Assembly (NCBI GenBank): GCA_003669555.1
Contig: QWOS01000090.1
Coordinates: forward strand, 1 to 44,368
Direction of reading: 5' to 3'
From: Planctomycetota bacterium
GTDB lineage: Bacteria > Planctomycetota > Planctomycetia > Gemmatales > Gemmataceae
DNA length: 44,368 nt
The notes under the pieces were generated by a model. The model made no database searches, was not told the origin of the DNA, and saw only the letters and a list, made by a program, of their open reading frames with translations. Below, piece by piece: positions 35,235 to 44,012 of the stretch; position 1 is the first letter of the stretch, and each line of letters opens with the position of its first letter. A program made the position numbers and the translations under genes.

Positions 35235-36554
35235 ATGATCGACCTGAAGGTGTTGATGGTCGAGAAGGAAGATTGCGATGCTGGCACGGTGCAGCAGTTG
35301 CGAAATGGTCTTCTCAGCGACAAAGCGCAATATAAGGTGTTGCGCGACGCCGCTGACACGCTGCGCAAGCGTCTTGCCACCGCTGTGGCCCCAACTCTGG
35401 GAAAAATCCATCTAAAGCTGGGAATTTCGCTGTATTTCCTTGGCCATCCCAAAGAAGCCGCTGAGCATCTGGGCAATGCGGATGGTGCTTTGGCGGCTTT
35501 TTACCAGGGCCGTATCCTGGCGTCGCGTGGGCTGAATACCGACGCCCTGGCTGCCTTCGAAAAGGCCGAAAAATCCGGTTACAACGCTAGCCAGGTGAAT
35601 CTGCAGCGGGTTGGGGTTCACCGCCAGATGGGCAAGCTGACTGAGGCTGAGGCCCTGCTCGAAAAGCATAAAGATCTGTCGAGCCATTCCGCCGAGTTTC
35701 ATTACCAGCAGGGTCAGCTGCGATTGAAGGAAGGCAAAAAGCACGAGGGAGTTGATTCTCTCGAAAAAGCCATCAAGTTCGATCCGAACCACACCGGGGC
35801 ACTTTTCCAGCTGGCCATGCTCAATGACCAGGCAGGCAATGATGACGAAGCTGTCGCCCTGTACGAAAAGTGCCGGGTAAACCCCCCTGTGCATACGGGC
35901 ACCCTGACAAATCTGGGTGTGCTTTACGAAGATCAGGGCAAGTATGACAAGGCGCATGAGTGCTACAAGATGGTGCTGCAAAGCTATCCGTCTGACGAGC
36001 AGGCTCGTCTTTATGTAAAGGATGCCGTGGCCTCGCAGACCATGATTGTTGTGCATGACGATGCCATGTCTGACCCGCAAATGGTGCAGGTCTTTGAATT
36101 GTCGGTCAACGATTTCGAGTTGTCCGTACGCGCCCGCAACTGCCTCAGGCGTATGAGCATCAAGACCCTGGGTGACCTGACCCGCATCAGCGAAGATCAG
36201 TTGCTCACCAGCAAGAATTTCGGTGAAACTTCCCTGGTTGAGATCAAGGAGATGCTCAGCATCAAGGGGTTGCGCCTGGGTCAGTCCCTCGAGGCTGGCG
36301 GCGAAAGTACCACCTACCGCCCGGTGGGTGAACTGAGCGAGGAAGACCAGTTGAAACTGGCCGCCCCGATCACTGACCTGCAGCTTTCGGTGCGTGCCCG
36401 CAAGTGCATGAGCCGTCTGACCCTCAGCACCATTGCCGAGCTGGTTTGCCGTTCATCAGAAGAGCTGATGGAGGCAAGAAATTTTGGGGTAACCTCGCTC
36501 AACGAGGTGCGCGAAAAATTGCGCGAGCGTGGCCTCGCCTTGCGGGGCGAATGA
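35235..36554 (+). CDS. TPR protein with two C-terminal RNAP alpha-CTD domains
   Basis: 439 residues from the ATG at 35235 (GGGG upstream); the frame extends to 35106 without family signal. About 60-260 is a TPR superhelix (GISLYFLGHPKEAAEHL, GVLYEDQGKYDKAHECYKM). Two alpha-CTD-like domains follow at about 288-352 and 378-438. Compared with E. coli alpha, the Arg265 equivalent is kept in both (R299, R387). The Asn268 equivalent is N302 in the first and Lys390 in the second. The helix-hairpin-helix G-x-x-S-L-x-E is kept in both (FGETSLVEI, FGVTSLNEV). No polymerase-assembly domain, so it is not RpoA. Likely a transcription-linked protein that could contact DNA or regulators. Directly ahead of tgt. 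Confidence 0.88.
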   Translation: MIDLKVLMVEKEDCDAGTVQQLRNGLLSDKAQYKVLRDAADTLRKRLATAVAPTLGKIHLKLGISLYFLGHPKEAAEHLGNADGALAAFYQGRILASRGLNTDALAAFEKAEKSGYNASQVNLQRVGVHRQMGKLTEAEALLEKHKDLSSHSAEFHYQQGQLRLKEGKKHEGVDSLEKAIKFDPNHTGALFQLAMLNDQAGNDDEAVALYEKCRVNPPVHTGTLTNLGVLYEDQGKYDKAHECYKMVLQSYPSDEQARLYVKDAVASQTMIVVHDDAMSDPQMVQVFELSVNDFELSVRARNCLRRMSIKTLGDLTRISEDQLLTSKNFGETSLVEIKEMLSIKGLRLGQSLEAGGESTTYRPVGELSEEDQLKLAAPITDLQLSVRARKCMSRLTLSTIAELVCRSSEELMEARNFGVTSLNEVREKLRERGLALRGE

Positions 36555-36616
36555 TTTTCAATCCCCTCCGGCTCCCGCGAGGCTCCCCTGCCTGGCGGGC
36601 CGGGGAAGGATAGCCC

Positions 36617-37726
36617 ATGTCCATTCGCTACCAGTGTCTGAAAACCGATGGGGCCGCCCGTCTCGGAATTCTTTTCACCCCACATGGAGCCGTGGAAACG
36701 CCGGCCTTCATGCCGGTAGGAACCGTTGGCACGGTCAAGGGTATTTATCCCGGCCAGGTGGAGGATTCGGGAAGCCGAATCCTGCTGGCCAACACCTATC
36801 ATCTGGCCTTGCGCCCTGGGGATGAGCGGGTTGCAAGGCTGGGTGGTTTGCATGCTTTCATGAACTGGCCGCACGCCATTCTCACGGATTCTGGCGGTTA
36901 TCAGGTTTTTAGTCTGGCGCAGCGGCGAACGCTCACAGATGCCGGTGTCCTATTCCGGTCCCACCTCGATGGCAGCCAGATAGACCTCACTCCCGAGCGG
37001 GCGGTGCAGATCCAGGAAAACCTTGGTTCAGATATTGCCATGGTTCTGGATATTTGCCCTCCAGCCGGCTGTTCCGAGGAAGAAATGGCGGAAGCGATCC
37101 GCCGCACCCTGTTGTGGGCGAAAAGGTGCCAGAACTCTGCGACCCGGGCAGATCAGGCGCTTTTTGCCATCGTTCAGGGAGGCCTGGACCTCGAAGCCCG
37201 CCAGGCTTGTGCGGCGGCGTTGGTGGCGATGGATTTCCCCGGCTACGCCCTGGGCGGTTTCAGCGTTGGTGAAGCTCCCGAGGCCATGGCGCAGGCGCTC
37301 CCCTTTTGCGCAGCCTGCCTGCCCGCCAGCAAGCCCAGGTACCTGATGGGGGTGGGCAGGCCCCAGGATCTAATCGCCGGGATGGCTGCCGGAATCGACA
37401 TGTTTGATTGCGTGTTACCCACCCGCAACGGGCGAAACGCCTCGGCGTACACCCGCCACGGCGAGGTCAGGCTGCGGAACGCATGCCATCGCGATGACCC
37501 GAACCCCTTGGAAGCTGGTTGCCTTTGCCCGTGCTGCACAGGGTATAGCAGGGCATATCTTCACCACCTGTTTGCGGCAGAAGAAATGCTGGGCCCCATG
37601 CTGCTGAGCCTGCACAATCTATGGCTTTATCAACGCCTGATGAGTGAGGGCCGTGCGGCTATTGGACGGGGCGAGTTTGGCCAATGGAGCGCAGAGTGGC
37701 TTGTCTGCCTCGATGGAACACCGTAA
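36617..37726 (+). CDS. tgt: tRNA-guanine transglycosylase
   Basis: 369 residues, full length. Exchanges guanine-34 of GUN-anticodon tRNAs for preQ1, the step that enters the queuosine pathway. DSGGYQVFSL holds the general-acid Asp, LPTRNGRNA the nucleophile Asp, and the zinc site is C-x-C-x2-C with His 26 residues on (CLCPCC...HHL). GGFSVGE has the bacterial-type Val near the base pocket, and VLDICPP differs from the usual DEC by Ile. AAGGA lies about 6 nt before the ATG. Starts the common tgt-yajC-secDF order. Confidence 0.96.
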   Translation: MSIRYQCLKTDGAARLGILFTPHGAVETPAFMPVGTVGTVKGIYPGQVEDSGSRILLANTYHLALRPGDERVARLGGLHAFMNWPHAILTDSGGYQVFSLAQRRTLTDAGVLFRSHLDGSQIDLTPERAVQIQENLGSDIAMVLDICPPAGCSEEEMAEAIRRTLLWAKRCQNSATRADQALFAIVQGGLDLEARQACAAALVAMDFPGYALGGFSVGEAPEAMAQALPFCAACLPASKPRYLMGVGRPQDLIAGMAAGIDMFDCVLPTRNGRNASAYTRHGEVRLRNACHRDDPNPLEAGCLCPCCTGYSRAYLHHLFAAEEMLGPMLLSLHNLWLYQRLMSEGRAAIGRGEFGQWSAEWLVCLDGTP

Positions 37727-37813
37727 TGTGTCGTTTTGGGGGATTGTCTGCCCGAAATGAATTTGTGACCTCGGGTTATGGCACCACTGGGTGGTGTGTC
37801 GACGGGAGTAGGC

Positions 37814-38188
37814 ATGAAAATTCAGGCCATTGAAGTGGCCCAGGATCCGCTTGTCCCTGTGCCTGATGGCAAGGGAGCCCAGCAGCCATCCTGGTGGAAT
37901 CAGCTTCCCCTATTCATTATTCCGGTGCTTTTTTTGTTGTTTTTACTTCGGCAAAGCCGTCGTGAAAAACAGGACAAGCAAAAATTGACCAACAACTTGC
38001 GAAAAAATGACAAGGTGCTGACTATCGGTGGCATCTACGGGACAGTGCTGACCATTGCCGATGAGGGCGATGAGGTCTCGCTGAAAATTGATGATAATGC
38101 GAAGATCCGGGTCACCCGGGCCTCGATCCTGCGCAATATCACCCGTGAAGAAGAATCGCGTTTGCCAGCGGAAAAAACGGACAAGTAG
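37814..38188 (+). CDS. yajC: Preprotein translocase subunit YajC
   Basis: 124 residues from the ATG at 37814, with GGGAG 6 nt upstream; an in-frame ATG at 37778 is not needed. One membrane helix near 34-53 (PLFIIPVLFLLFLLRQSRRE), then the YajC domain with KVLTIGGIYGTVL and VSLKIDDNAKIRVTRASI. It joins SecDF in the accessory complex that helps the SecYEG channel. N-terminal 30 residues are longer than in E. coli, common for this phylum. Confidence 0.95.
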   Translation: MKIQAIEVAQDPLVPVPDGKGAQQPSWWNQLPLFIIPVLFLLFLLRQSRREKQDKQKLTNNLRKNDKVLTIGGIYGTVLTIADEGDEVSLKIDDNAKIRVTRASILRNITREEESRLPAEKTDK

Positions 38189-38254
38189 TGGTTCAGTCTG
38201 AGTCTGAAAACACACGGATGGGGCCCCGATAAGGCCGGTGCGGAGGGTGGATTC

Positions 38255-41200
38255 TTGAACGCTTTTTTCAGGTCTTTGAACCAGACGATCGGTATGGGCG
38301 TTGGTGCCCGCAGGGTCTTAACCTGCGTGGTTCCCCTGCTGCTTGGATTGGTTGTGCTGGGCGTAGCCTGGCGCAATTACCAATCTGGCAGTCCAGGCCT
38401 CACCTACCGCATGGGCGTGGACCTTTCGGGCGGTACCACCCTGGTGTACGAGGTGAAGCTCGACGACAAGTCGATCACACCTGACCAGGTGAACCAGCGC
38501 CTGGAAGAGATGGCCACCCAACTGAAGCGGCGAATTGACCCAGCCGACCTTTTCAACATCATTGTCCGACCGATTTCGGGTGAACAGCCCCGCATTGAGA
38601 TCGTCATGCCTTTCGGTGGCGAAAAGCAGGACGAAGCCCGGCAAGCACGTTGGGACAAGCTGACCAGCGAGGTCAAGGCACTTATTCCCGCTGACAAGGC
38701 CTCCACAGTCGATGATCTGCCGCCTGACGATATCAAACGCCTCGAGATCGCTGCACAGGAATCAGGCGCACCGCAGGAGCAATTGCAGGGACTGATCGAG
38801 TCTTACACTTCCACCGGCACCGGATTGCGTCAAAGCCTGTCGCAGAATCAGATCGAAAACATCAAAAATATGATCACGCAGCAGGGATTGCTGCAATTTG
38901 CCATTTTGGCCAGTAGCGAACCTGATCGCGAAGCTTTTGAGGCAGCCAAAGACTACTTCAAGGAATTGGCATCGAACCCCGCCAAAAAAGCCAAGGAAGA
39001 TCGCAAGCTTCCCGGCCAACCCCCTGATGAACCCAAAGAATTGATCAAGACTGAATTGGGCCAATCCATCGAAAAGGCCCGCTTCTTTCAGGTTCGCAAC
39101 TCCACAGGCACGGGTCGGCACACTTATCGCTGGGTGGAGATGGGCAAAGGGTTCCTCTACCAGGGCGACAAGAAATATGTCCTCGACAAACCTAACGAAC
39201 CTGTCGAAATGGATGGTCTGCTGTTGTACCGTCGTGATATTGCCCCGCAATTCCGCCGGCCCCCGTTCATGTCGCTGGAAGATCAGCGCGGTGGCAAAAC
39301 CATGGAGCATTATGTGCTGGTTCGCACTCCGGAACCTGGCCAGGATGTGAGCGGCAAGGATCTGCAAAATGTCTACCGCGCCCCGGGCAGCCGTGGTGAA
39401 CCGGCGGTGGGCTTTACGCTGAAAGGCACTGGTGCCAACAAGTTTTTTGACCTCACTTCGCGCAATGTGAAGCAACGGCTGTCAATCATTCTGGATGGCC
39501 AGGTGAAGTCGGCCCCTGTGCTGAATTCAGCTATCAGCGATTCAGGCCAGATCACCGGCGATTTCTCCCAGGCCGAACTGGACGACCTGATCCGCTTGCT
39601 GCGCGCTGGTGCCCTTCCCGCAACTCTCGACCAGCGTCCTGCGTCCGAGGCAACCATGGGTGCCACCCTGGGCCAGGAGACCATTTACAAAGGCACGGTA
39701 GCTATTGGCGGCGCCTTCATCGCCGTGCTTCTCTTCATGGTTTTCTACTACCGGTTCTCAGGCCTTGTGGCTTCGGTGGCCCTGTTCGCCAATCTGGTGC
39801 TTACCATCGCTTTCATGGTCCTGGTGCAGGCGACATTCACCCTTCCTGGCCTGGCTGGCCTGGTGCTCACCCTGGGCATGGCGGTGGATGCCAATGTGCT
39901 GATTTATGAACGGATCCGGGAGGAACGGCAGCGCGGAGCGGGGTTGGTGCTGGCCTTGCGCAATGGTTATGACCGTTCTTTGCCCACCATTATTGACACC
40001 CACCTAAGCTCCATATTCACGGCCGTCGTGTTGTATGTGGTTGGCAACGACCAATTGAAAGGCTTTGGTATCAGCCTCACGGCTGGTTTGGTGATCAGCC
40101 TGTTCACCTCGCTGTATGTCACACGCACCATTTTCGACATCTATCTGTCGCGTCGGCAACATGGTGACCTGTCCATGATGCAACTGTTCCACAAGCCCAA
40201 TATCAATTTCATGAGCATTCGCTGGGCCATGTTTGCCTTCACGGTGGGTTTTACACTTCTGGGTGCTGCGCTTTTCTTCTCGCGTGGCAAATCGGTCCTC
40301 GACATCGATTTCAATGGCGGAACGGCGTACACAGGCCGGCTGACCGAGAAGCATGATATGGCATGGCTCAAGTCCAGACTGGGCGAATGCAAACTCCCCG
40401 AGATGAAACTCGAACAACTGTTTGTCAGCGATGCCGAAGACAGTGAAGGGGAGAAATCGCGCTTCTTCACGGTGCGAACCGGCGAAACCAACACCCAGGT
40501 GGTTGGGGCTGAGGTCAGTCGTCTGCTGGGTAGCGATCTGCAAAAAGTCGACCTTGCCACTATCAAGGTGGAGGTTGGTCCTGGCGGGCTGGTCACTGGA
40601 GCGGATCTGGTTTTTTCGGCATCCGTTTCGCCTGATCAGGCCTCGCGTATCCTTCGGGAACAACTGCGTGCGGAACCCATCCTGGAAGCTGCAGCCAAGG
40701 AATTGAAGTTGTCTCCTGACGCCACCCGCATCCGGGCGCAGGAAGCATCTCGCCAACTGCGCATCGATGTGAAGGGGAAAGCCCAGGCTGGACGGTACCA
40801 AACCATGAAAGTGGTTTTCAACGATCCCCTCGAAGCACCTCTGGCTCAGGCGGCCCTGAACGCCACCCAGGCTGCTTACCGCGATAATCCCCAGCCAGAG
40901 CGACTGGACAACTTCTCAGGCAGCATGGCGAAAGCAACCCAGGGCACGGCTTTGGCTGCCATCGCCGCTAGCTGGATTGCCATCGTTTTCTACCTGTGGC
41001 TCAGGTTTGGCAACTGGACCTTTGGTCTGGCAGCCCTCCTTTGCCTGGTCCATGACCTGTTCTTCACGCTGGGTATCATCGCTGGATGCCACTATCTGGC
41101 TGATATCCCCGGCATCGCGGCCCTGTTCCAGATCCAGGACTTCAAGATCGATCTTCCTGCGGTTGCCGCCCTGCTAACGCTGGTTGGCTATTCTGTGAAC

Positions 41201-41527
41201 GATACGATTGTGGTGTTTGATCGTATCCGGGAGGTGCGAGGTCGCAACCCGTTGCTGAATGAACGCATGATCAACGATAGCATCAACCAGACCCTGAGCC
41301 GTACCATCTGGGCTTCGTTCACCACCTGGTTGGTGGTACTGGTTCTTTATTTCAGTGGCGCCGAGGGGATTCACCTCTTTGCGTTTGTTATGGTGGTGGG
41401 CGTGGTGATCGGCACTGTTTCGAGTATTTACATCGCCAGTCCGCTCCTGCTCATCCTTGGTGAGGGGCGGCAGAATGCGGTGATTGATCAGGAGCGCTCC
41501 CTGGCAGACGAAATGTCCGCCGACTGA
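38255..41527 (+). CDS. secDF: SecDF fusion, protein-export membrane protein
   Basis: 1090 residues, begun at a TTG (38255) with GGAGG about 8 nt upstream. SecD half (to about 640): first helix near 21-41, YRMGVDLSGGTTLVYEV, a large periplasmic domain with insertion, and the membrane part ending in GMAVDANVLIYERIREE. SecF half: LDIDFNGGTAYTG, another extracytoplasmic region, and VGYSVNDTIVVFDRIREVRG. Uses the proton gradient to pull exported proteins through SecYEG. A single fused polypeptide is usual in several phyla. The insertions in both periplasmic regions make it longer than the 750-850 residues of Bacillus SecDF. Confidence 0.95.
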   Translation: MNAFFRSLNQTIGMGVGARRVLTCVVPLLLGLVVLGVAWRNYQSGSPGLTYRMGVDLSGGTTLVYEVKLDDKSITPDQVNQRLEEMATQLKRRIDPADLFNIIVRPISGEQPRIEIVMPFGGEKQDEARQARWDKLTSEVKALIPADKASTVDDLPPDDIKRLEIAAQESGAPQEQLQGLIESYTSTGTGLRQSLSQNQIENIKNMITQQGLLQFAILASSEPDREAFEAAKDYFKELASNPAKKAKEDRKLPGQPPDEPKELIKTELGQSIEKARFFQVRNSTGTGRHTYRWVEMGKGFLYQGDKKYVLDKPNEPVEMDGLLLYRRDIAPQFRRPPFMSLEDQRGGKTMEHYVLVRTPEPGQDVSGKDLQNVYRAPGSRGEPAVGFTLKGTGANKFFDLTSRNVKQRLSIILDGQVKSAPVLNSAISDSGQITGDFSQAELDDLIRLLRAGALPATLDQRPASEATMGATLGQETIYKGTVAIGGAFIAVLLFMVFYYRFSGLVASVALFANLVLTIAFMVLVQATFTLPGLAGLVLTLGMAVDANVLIYERIREERQRGAGLVLALRNGYDRSLPTIIDTHLSSIFTAVVLYVVGNDQLKGFGISLTAGLVISLFTSLYVTRTIFDIYLSRRQHGDLSMMQLFHKPNINFMSIRWAMFAFTVGFTLLGAALFFSRGKSVLDIDFNGGTAYTGRLTEKHDMAWLKSRLGECKLPEMKLEQLFVSDAEDSEGEKSRFFTVRTGETNTQVVGAEVSRLLGSDLQKVDLATIKVEVGPGGLVTGADLVFSASVSPDQASRILREQLRAEPILEAAAKELKLSPDATRIRAQEASRQLRIDVKGKAQAGRYQTMKVVFNDPLEAPLAQAALNATQAAYRDNPQPERLDNFSGSMAKATQGTALAAIAASWIAIVFYLWLRFGNWTFGLAALLCLVHDLFFTLGIIAGCHYLADIPGIAALFQIQDFKIDLPAVAALLTLVGYSVNDTIVVFDRIREVRGRNPLLNERMINDSINQTLSRTIWASFTTWLVVLVLYFSGAEGIHLFAFVMVVGVVIGTVSSIYIASPLLLILGEGRQNAVIDQERSLADEMSAD

Positions 41528-41550
41528 CGCTTTCTCTTGATTGGTAGAAT

Positions 41551-41601
41551 TTAAAACAGAAGCGGGCCGATCCAGACTGGATCGGCCCGCTTCTGTTTTA
41601 A
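41551..41601. terminator. Bidirectional Rho-independent terminator
   Basis: A perfect 24-bp inverted repeat around GAC: outer AAAACAGAAGCGGGCCGATC arm, then the inverse. On the plus strand the stem ends in TTTT, on the minus strand in the same, so it terminates both secDF and the lipoprotein gene coming from the right. It lies 23 bases after the secDF stop. Confidence 0.92.
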
Positions 41602-41632
41602 GAGAGAGTAGAAGGGGAATGATTCTCTTTTT

Positions 41633-41932
41633 TTACTTCTTCCCTTCGCCGCTGCCACCCGGGATGGATGGTGCTGCCGGCTGGCGGGTTGGCTCTTCTT
41701 TCGTGCCAATTGAGGCTGGTGTTTTTGTGACTGCTTCTTTTTTGCCGTCTTTCGCCGCGTCTACCTTGTTCCCGGTTTTTGTGGCGGAAGAATCGATGCT
41801 TTTGCTGGGCCGCTCAGTGCCTTCCTTTTTGTAGCGATCGGGTTCAGACTGGCCGCAACCAATCGTCAGGATCAGGGCGGGAAGACCCAGGGACGCAGTA
41901 GTTTGCAGGATGCGGAAACGGGAAATTCGCAT
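41633..41932 (-). CDS. Small lipoprotein, Lys/Ser/Thr-rich
   Basis: 99 residues. GGAGG 5 nt before the ATG at 41932. Signal peptide and lipobox LTIGC with acylated Cys26. The mature part is hydrophilic and low-complexity (KKEG, KDGKKEAV, Pro-rich end), and unlikely to fold. No domain known. Terminators flank it, so it is a separate transcript: the 24-bp hairpin on its 3' side and the hairpin at 41947-41978 upstream, which ends the next gene. Role unknown, perhaps envelope structure. Confidence 0.75.
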   Translation of the reverse strand: MRISRFRILQTTASLGLPALILTIGCGQSEPDRYKKEGTERPSKSIDSSATKTGNKVDAAKDGKKEAVTKTPASIGTKEEPTRQPAAPSIPGGSGEGKK

Positions 41933-41946
41933 GAGGCCTCCAGTGC

Positions 41947-41978
41947 AAAAAGAAAGCCGGCGGAAAACCGCCGGCTTT
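41947..41978 (-). terminator. Terminator of the 42026 lipoprotein gene
   Basis: AAAGCCGGCGG-AAAA-CCGCCGGCTTT forms an 11-bp stem with a 4-nt loop. Read on the minus strand it is followed by CTTTTTGC, 48 bases after the gene's stop. The plus-strand side also has CAGGTTTTTT, so it may work both ways. Confidence 0.8.
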
Positions 41979-42025
41979 CAGGTTTTTTCCAGGCCGCAGG
42001 ATTCAACCCTTGGCCCAGAAGCAAA

Positions 42026-42286
42026 TCACTTGGCCTTCTCGGGAGCCTTCTCAGGAGCCTTCTCGGTGGTCTTCTCGGGAGCCTTCTCAGCGGCCTTCTC
42101 AGGAGCCTTCTCAGGAGTCTTGGCAGCCTCGATGACCTTGCCGGCGCCTTCTTTGGCAGCTTCGCCGGTTTTCTTGGCGCCTTCGACAACGGCCTTCTTC
42201 ACTTCCTTCTTCTTCTCTTCACCGCAACCGGTGACAACGGGAAGAACGAGGGCGGCAACGGCGAACAGAGAAAGGAACTTCTTCAT
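42026..42286 (-). CDS. Small lipoprotein with Glu-Lys-Ala-Pro repeats
   Basis: 86 residues from the ATG at 42286 (AAGGA upstream). Signal peptide MKKFLSLFAVAALVLPVVTG and acylated Cys21 (VTGC). The first part of the mature chain (KKKEVKKAVVEGAKKTGEAA) is a charged helix. The last ~30 residues are tandem repeats of the type (A/T)-P/T-E-K, built from short DNA repeats (GGCCTTCTC and GAGCCTTCTC) that could slip in replication. Function unknown. Similar Lys-rich lipoproteins are often envelope-bound. Confidence 0.8.
   Translation of the reverse strand: MKKFLSLFAVAALVLPVVTGCGEEKKKEVKKAVVEGAKKTGEAAKEGAGKVIEAAKTPEKAPEKAAEKAPEKTTEKAPEKAPEKAK
42044..42118 (-). repeat. Short tandem repeats coding EKAPEKA
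   Basis: On the plus strand GGAGCCTTCTC and variants (TCAGGAGCCTTCTCGG) recur several times between about 42040 and 42120, giving the repeated Glu-Lys-Ala-Pro codons on the minus strand. Unit counts may vary between strains. Confidence 0.7.
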
Positions 42287-42512
42287 GGTGAAACATATCC
42301 TTGGTTGCAAATCTTGAGGTCCATGCCTATCGAACCCCTCGATAGCATCTTAGAGTCAGATGCACATCCGGCAAGATTTATTCCCGGTCCGGGGAAATTT
42401 TGGCTATTAAATTCTGCCGGTTGTTTTTTCGCCTCTTTTCCTTGCTGCGGGAATAGAATAATACTTGGGCGCATCCCAGAGTGTGTTGGCCCCGTGGAGG
42501 CAATTCACAGGT

Positions 42513-43091
42513 ATGGCGAGTTCCCGGGCAGTTTGGCAAGAATGGATCGAGCAGCATCATGCTGCGTTGTATCGTTTTGCCTATCGCCTTTCCGGACGAT
42601 GTGAAGACGCCGAAGATCTGGTCCATGATACCCTCCTTGCTGCAGCCCATGCCAAAAGCCCCCTGAGGGAGCCAGAGGCTGTGCGGGGTTGGTTATTCAG
42701 CATTCTCCGCAATGCTTTTCTCATGAAGGTGCGGCGGCGGCAGAATGGCCGCTTTGATCCTTTGCCGGATGATCTCCCCGAGGGCGGGGAATCCTCTTCC
42801 TCGGATTTGAATGGCCCGGATGTTGAGTTATTGCAGCGGTTGCTGGATCAGATGCCAGAAGGCTATCGCACACCGCTAATCTTGTTTTATTTTGAAGAGT
42901 TCAGCTATCGCCAGATTGCCGAGCAGATGGACATAGCCATCGGTACAGTGATGAGCCGCCTGGCTCGGGCAAAAGACTGGCTTCGGCAGCGCTATCCATG
43001 GCCCGAGGCCACAGGTGTGACTCCAGCTGGAAAGCAGCCTGGGCGGCGGCTGGATTCGGGGCAGTGTGATCCAATCGATACCAGGAATTGA
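42513..43091 (+). CDS. ECF-type RNA polymerase sigma factor
   Basis: 192 residues from the ATG at 42513, with GGAGG about 11 nt upstream; the frame continues to 42465 without need. Sigma region 2 shows at ALYRFAYRLSGRCEDAEDLVHDTLL (core-binding and -10 recognition), and region 4 at LPEGYRTPL-like QMPEGYRTPLILFYFEEFSY and IAIGTVMSRLARAKDWLRQR, the -35 recognition helix. The long C-terminal tail is unconserved. It directs transcription to an unknown regulon, presumably held by the anti-sigma gene 8 bases downstream. Confidence 0.92.
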   Translation: MASSRAVWQEWIEQHHAALYRFAYRLSGRCEDAEDLVHDTLLAAAHAKSPLREPEAVRGWLFSILRNAFLMKVRRRQNGRFDPLPDDLPEGGESSSSDLNGPDVELLQRLLDQMPEGYRTPLILFYFEEFSYRQIAEQMDIAIGTVMSRLARAKDWLRQRYPWPEATGVTPAGKQPGRRLDSGQCDPIDTRN

Positions 43092-43099
43092 GGTTCCCC

Positions 43100-43828
43100 A
43101 TGCGATGTGAAACAGCCCGGACCATCCTGGAACTCAATTTGCCTCAGTTGGGAGAGGCTGACTGGCGAGACATGGATGCCGTGGAAAACCATTTGAAGGG
43201 ATGCCCTGCCTGCCACACCTGGTGGAGTGAGCGGGCTCGGGAAGACACACTGCTTTCCAAGCAATTCCGTTCCGTGCCGGTCCCGGAAGGGCTTTCCGGG
43301 CGGCTCAACAATAAAATGATCCGGCTCCAGTCCGCAAGGCGGCGGCAGATAGCTTGTTTGTCTGGGGTGGCTGTGGTGTTTCTGGCTGCCTTGGGAACGG
43401 GTTATCTCTGGCAGTCTGCTCCATCCCCTCTGGATACGCACGAGCTGGCCAGGCTGCTGGAATGGCGGCCTGAACTGGATGGGCCCAGCTCTCATGAGCG
43501 CATGGAGCAAATCGCCGATTCGTTTCGGAGGCTGGGGGTCACCGTCCGCTTGCCCGAATCACTCGACTACCATCAGGTGGTTGGGTATGGCGTGACCGAA
43601 TTGCAAGGCAACCGGGTGCCGCAGATTTTTTTCCAGATGGATGAAGGGGCGAGCCGTCAGTTGGTCCGTCTGCTGGTTCTGGATTCAAGAAAATTCGACA
43701 TGTCGCAATACAGCCTGGAACAAAACACAACGACCGGGCGCCAGGTGGAACTGGTTCCTGATTCTGAGGACGATCGTTTTTATTTCCTGCTTTCAACCCA
43801 GGATCCGAAGCGGCAGCCCAGTTACTGA
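43100..43828 (+). CDS. Zinc-binding membrane anti-sigma factor
   Basis: 242 residues from the ATG at 43100, which has GAGG 6 nt upstream; a TTG at 43088 overlapping the sigma stop is less likely. The ZAS motif H31-x3-C35-x2-C38 sits in the first 40 residues, the zinc anti-sigma fold that binds ECF sigma factors. One membrane segment near 83-105 (IACLSGVAVVFLAALGTGYLW) and an extracytoplasmic sensor domain of about 135 residues follow, with YGVTELQGNRVPQIFFQ. It presumably releases the sigma factor on an envelope signal; the trigger is unknown. Confidence 0.9.
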   Translation: MRCETARTILELNLPQLGEADWRDMDAVENHLKGCPACHTWWSERAREDTLLSKQFRSVPVPEGLSGRLNNKMIRLQSARRRQIACLSGVAVVFLAALGTGYLWQSAPSPLDTHELARLLEWRPELDGPSSHERMEQIADSFRRLGVTVRLPESLDYHQVVGYGVTELQGNRVPQIFFQMDEGASRQLVRLLVLDSRKFDMSQYSLEQNTTTGRQVELVPDSEDDRFYFLLSTQDPKRQPSY

Positions 43829-44012
43829 AAACAGCTCTGGCTACACATCCCAGCCATTGCAACATCCTGTTCTGGGCAATTTTAGCCATCCATCCCAAAT
43901 CCCTCATGCGCCCAAGGCGGCTGATTCTGTGGTTGAGCTTGCCGTTTACCCCAGCTGAATGCTATGCGCCTGCTGTCTCCCGGCATGAATCGGGAGTGTG
44001 GGGGGTACGCCC

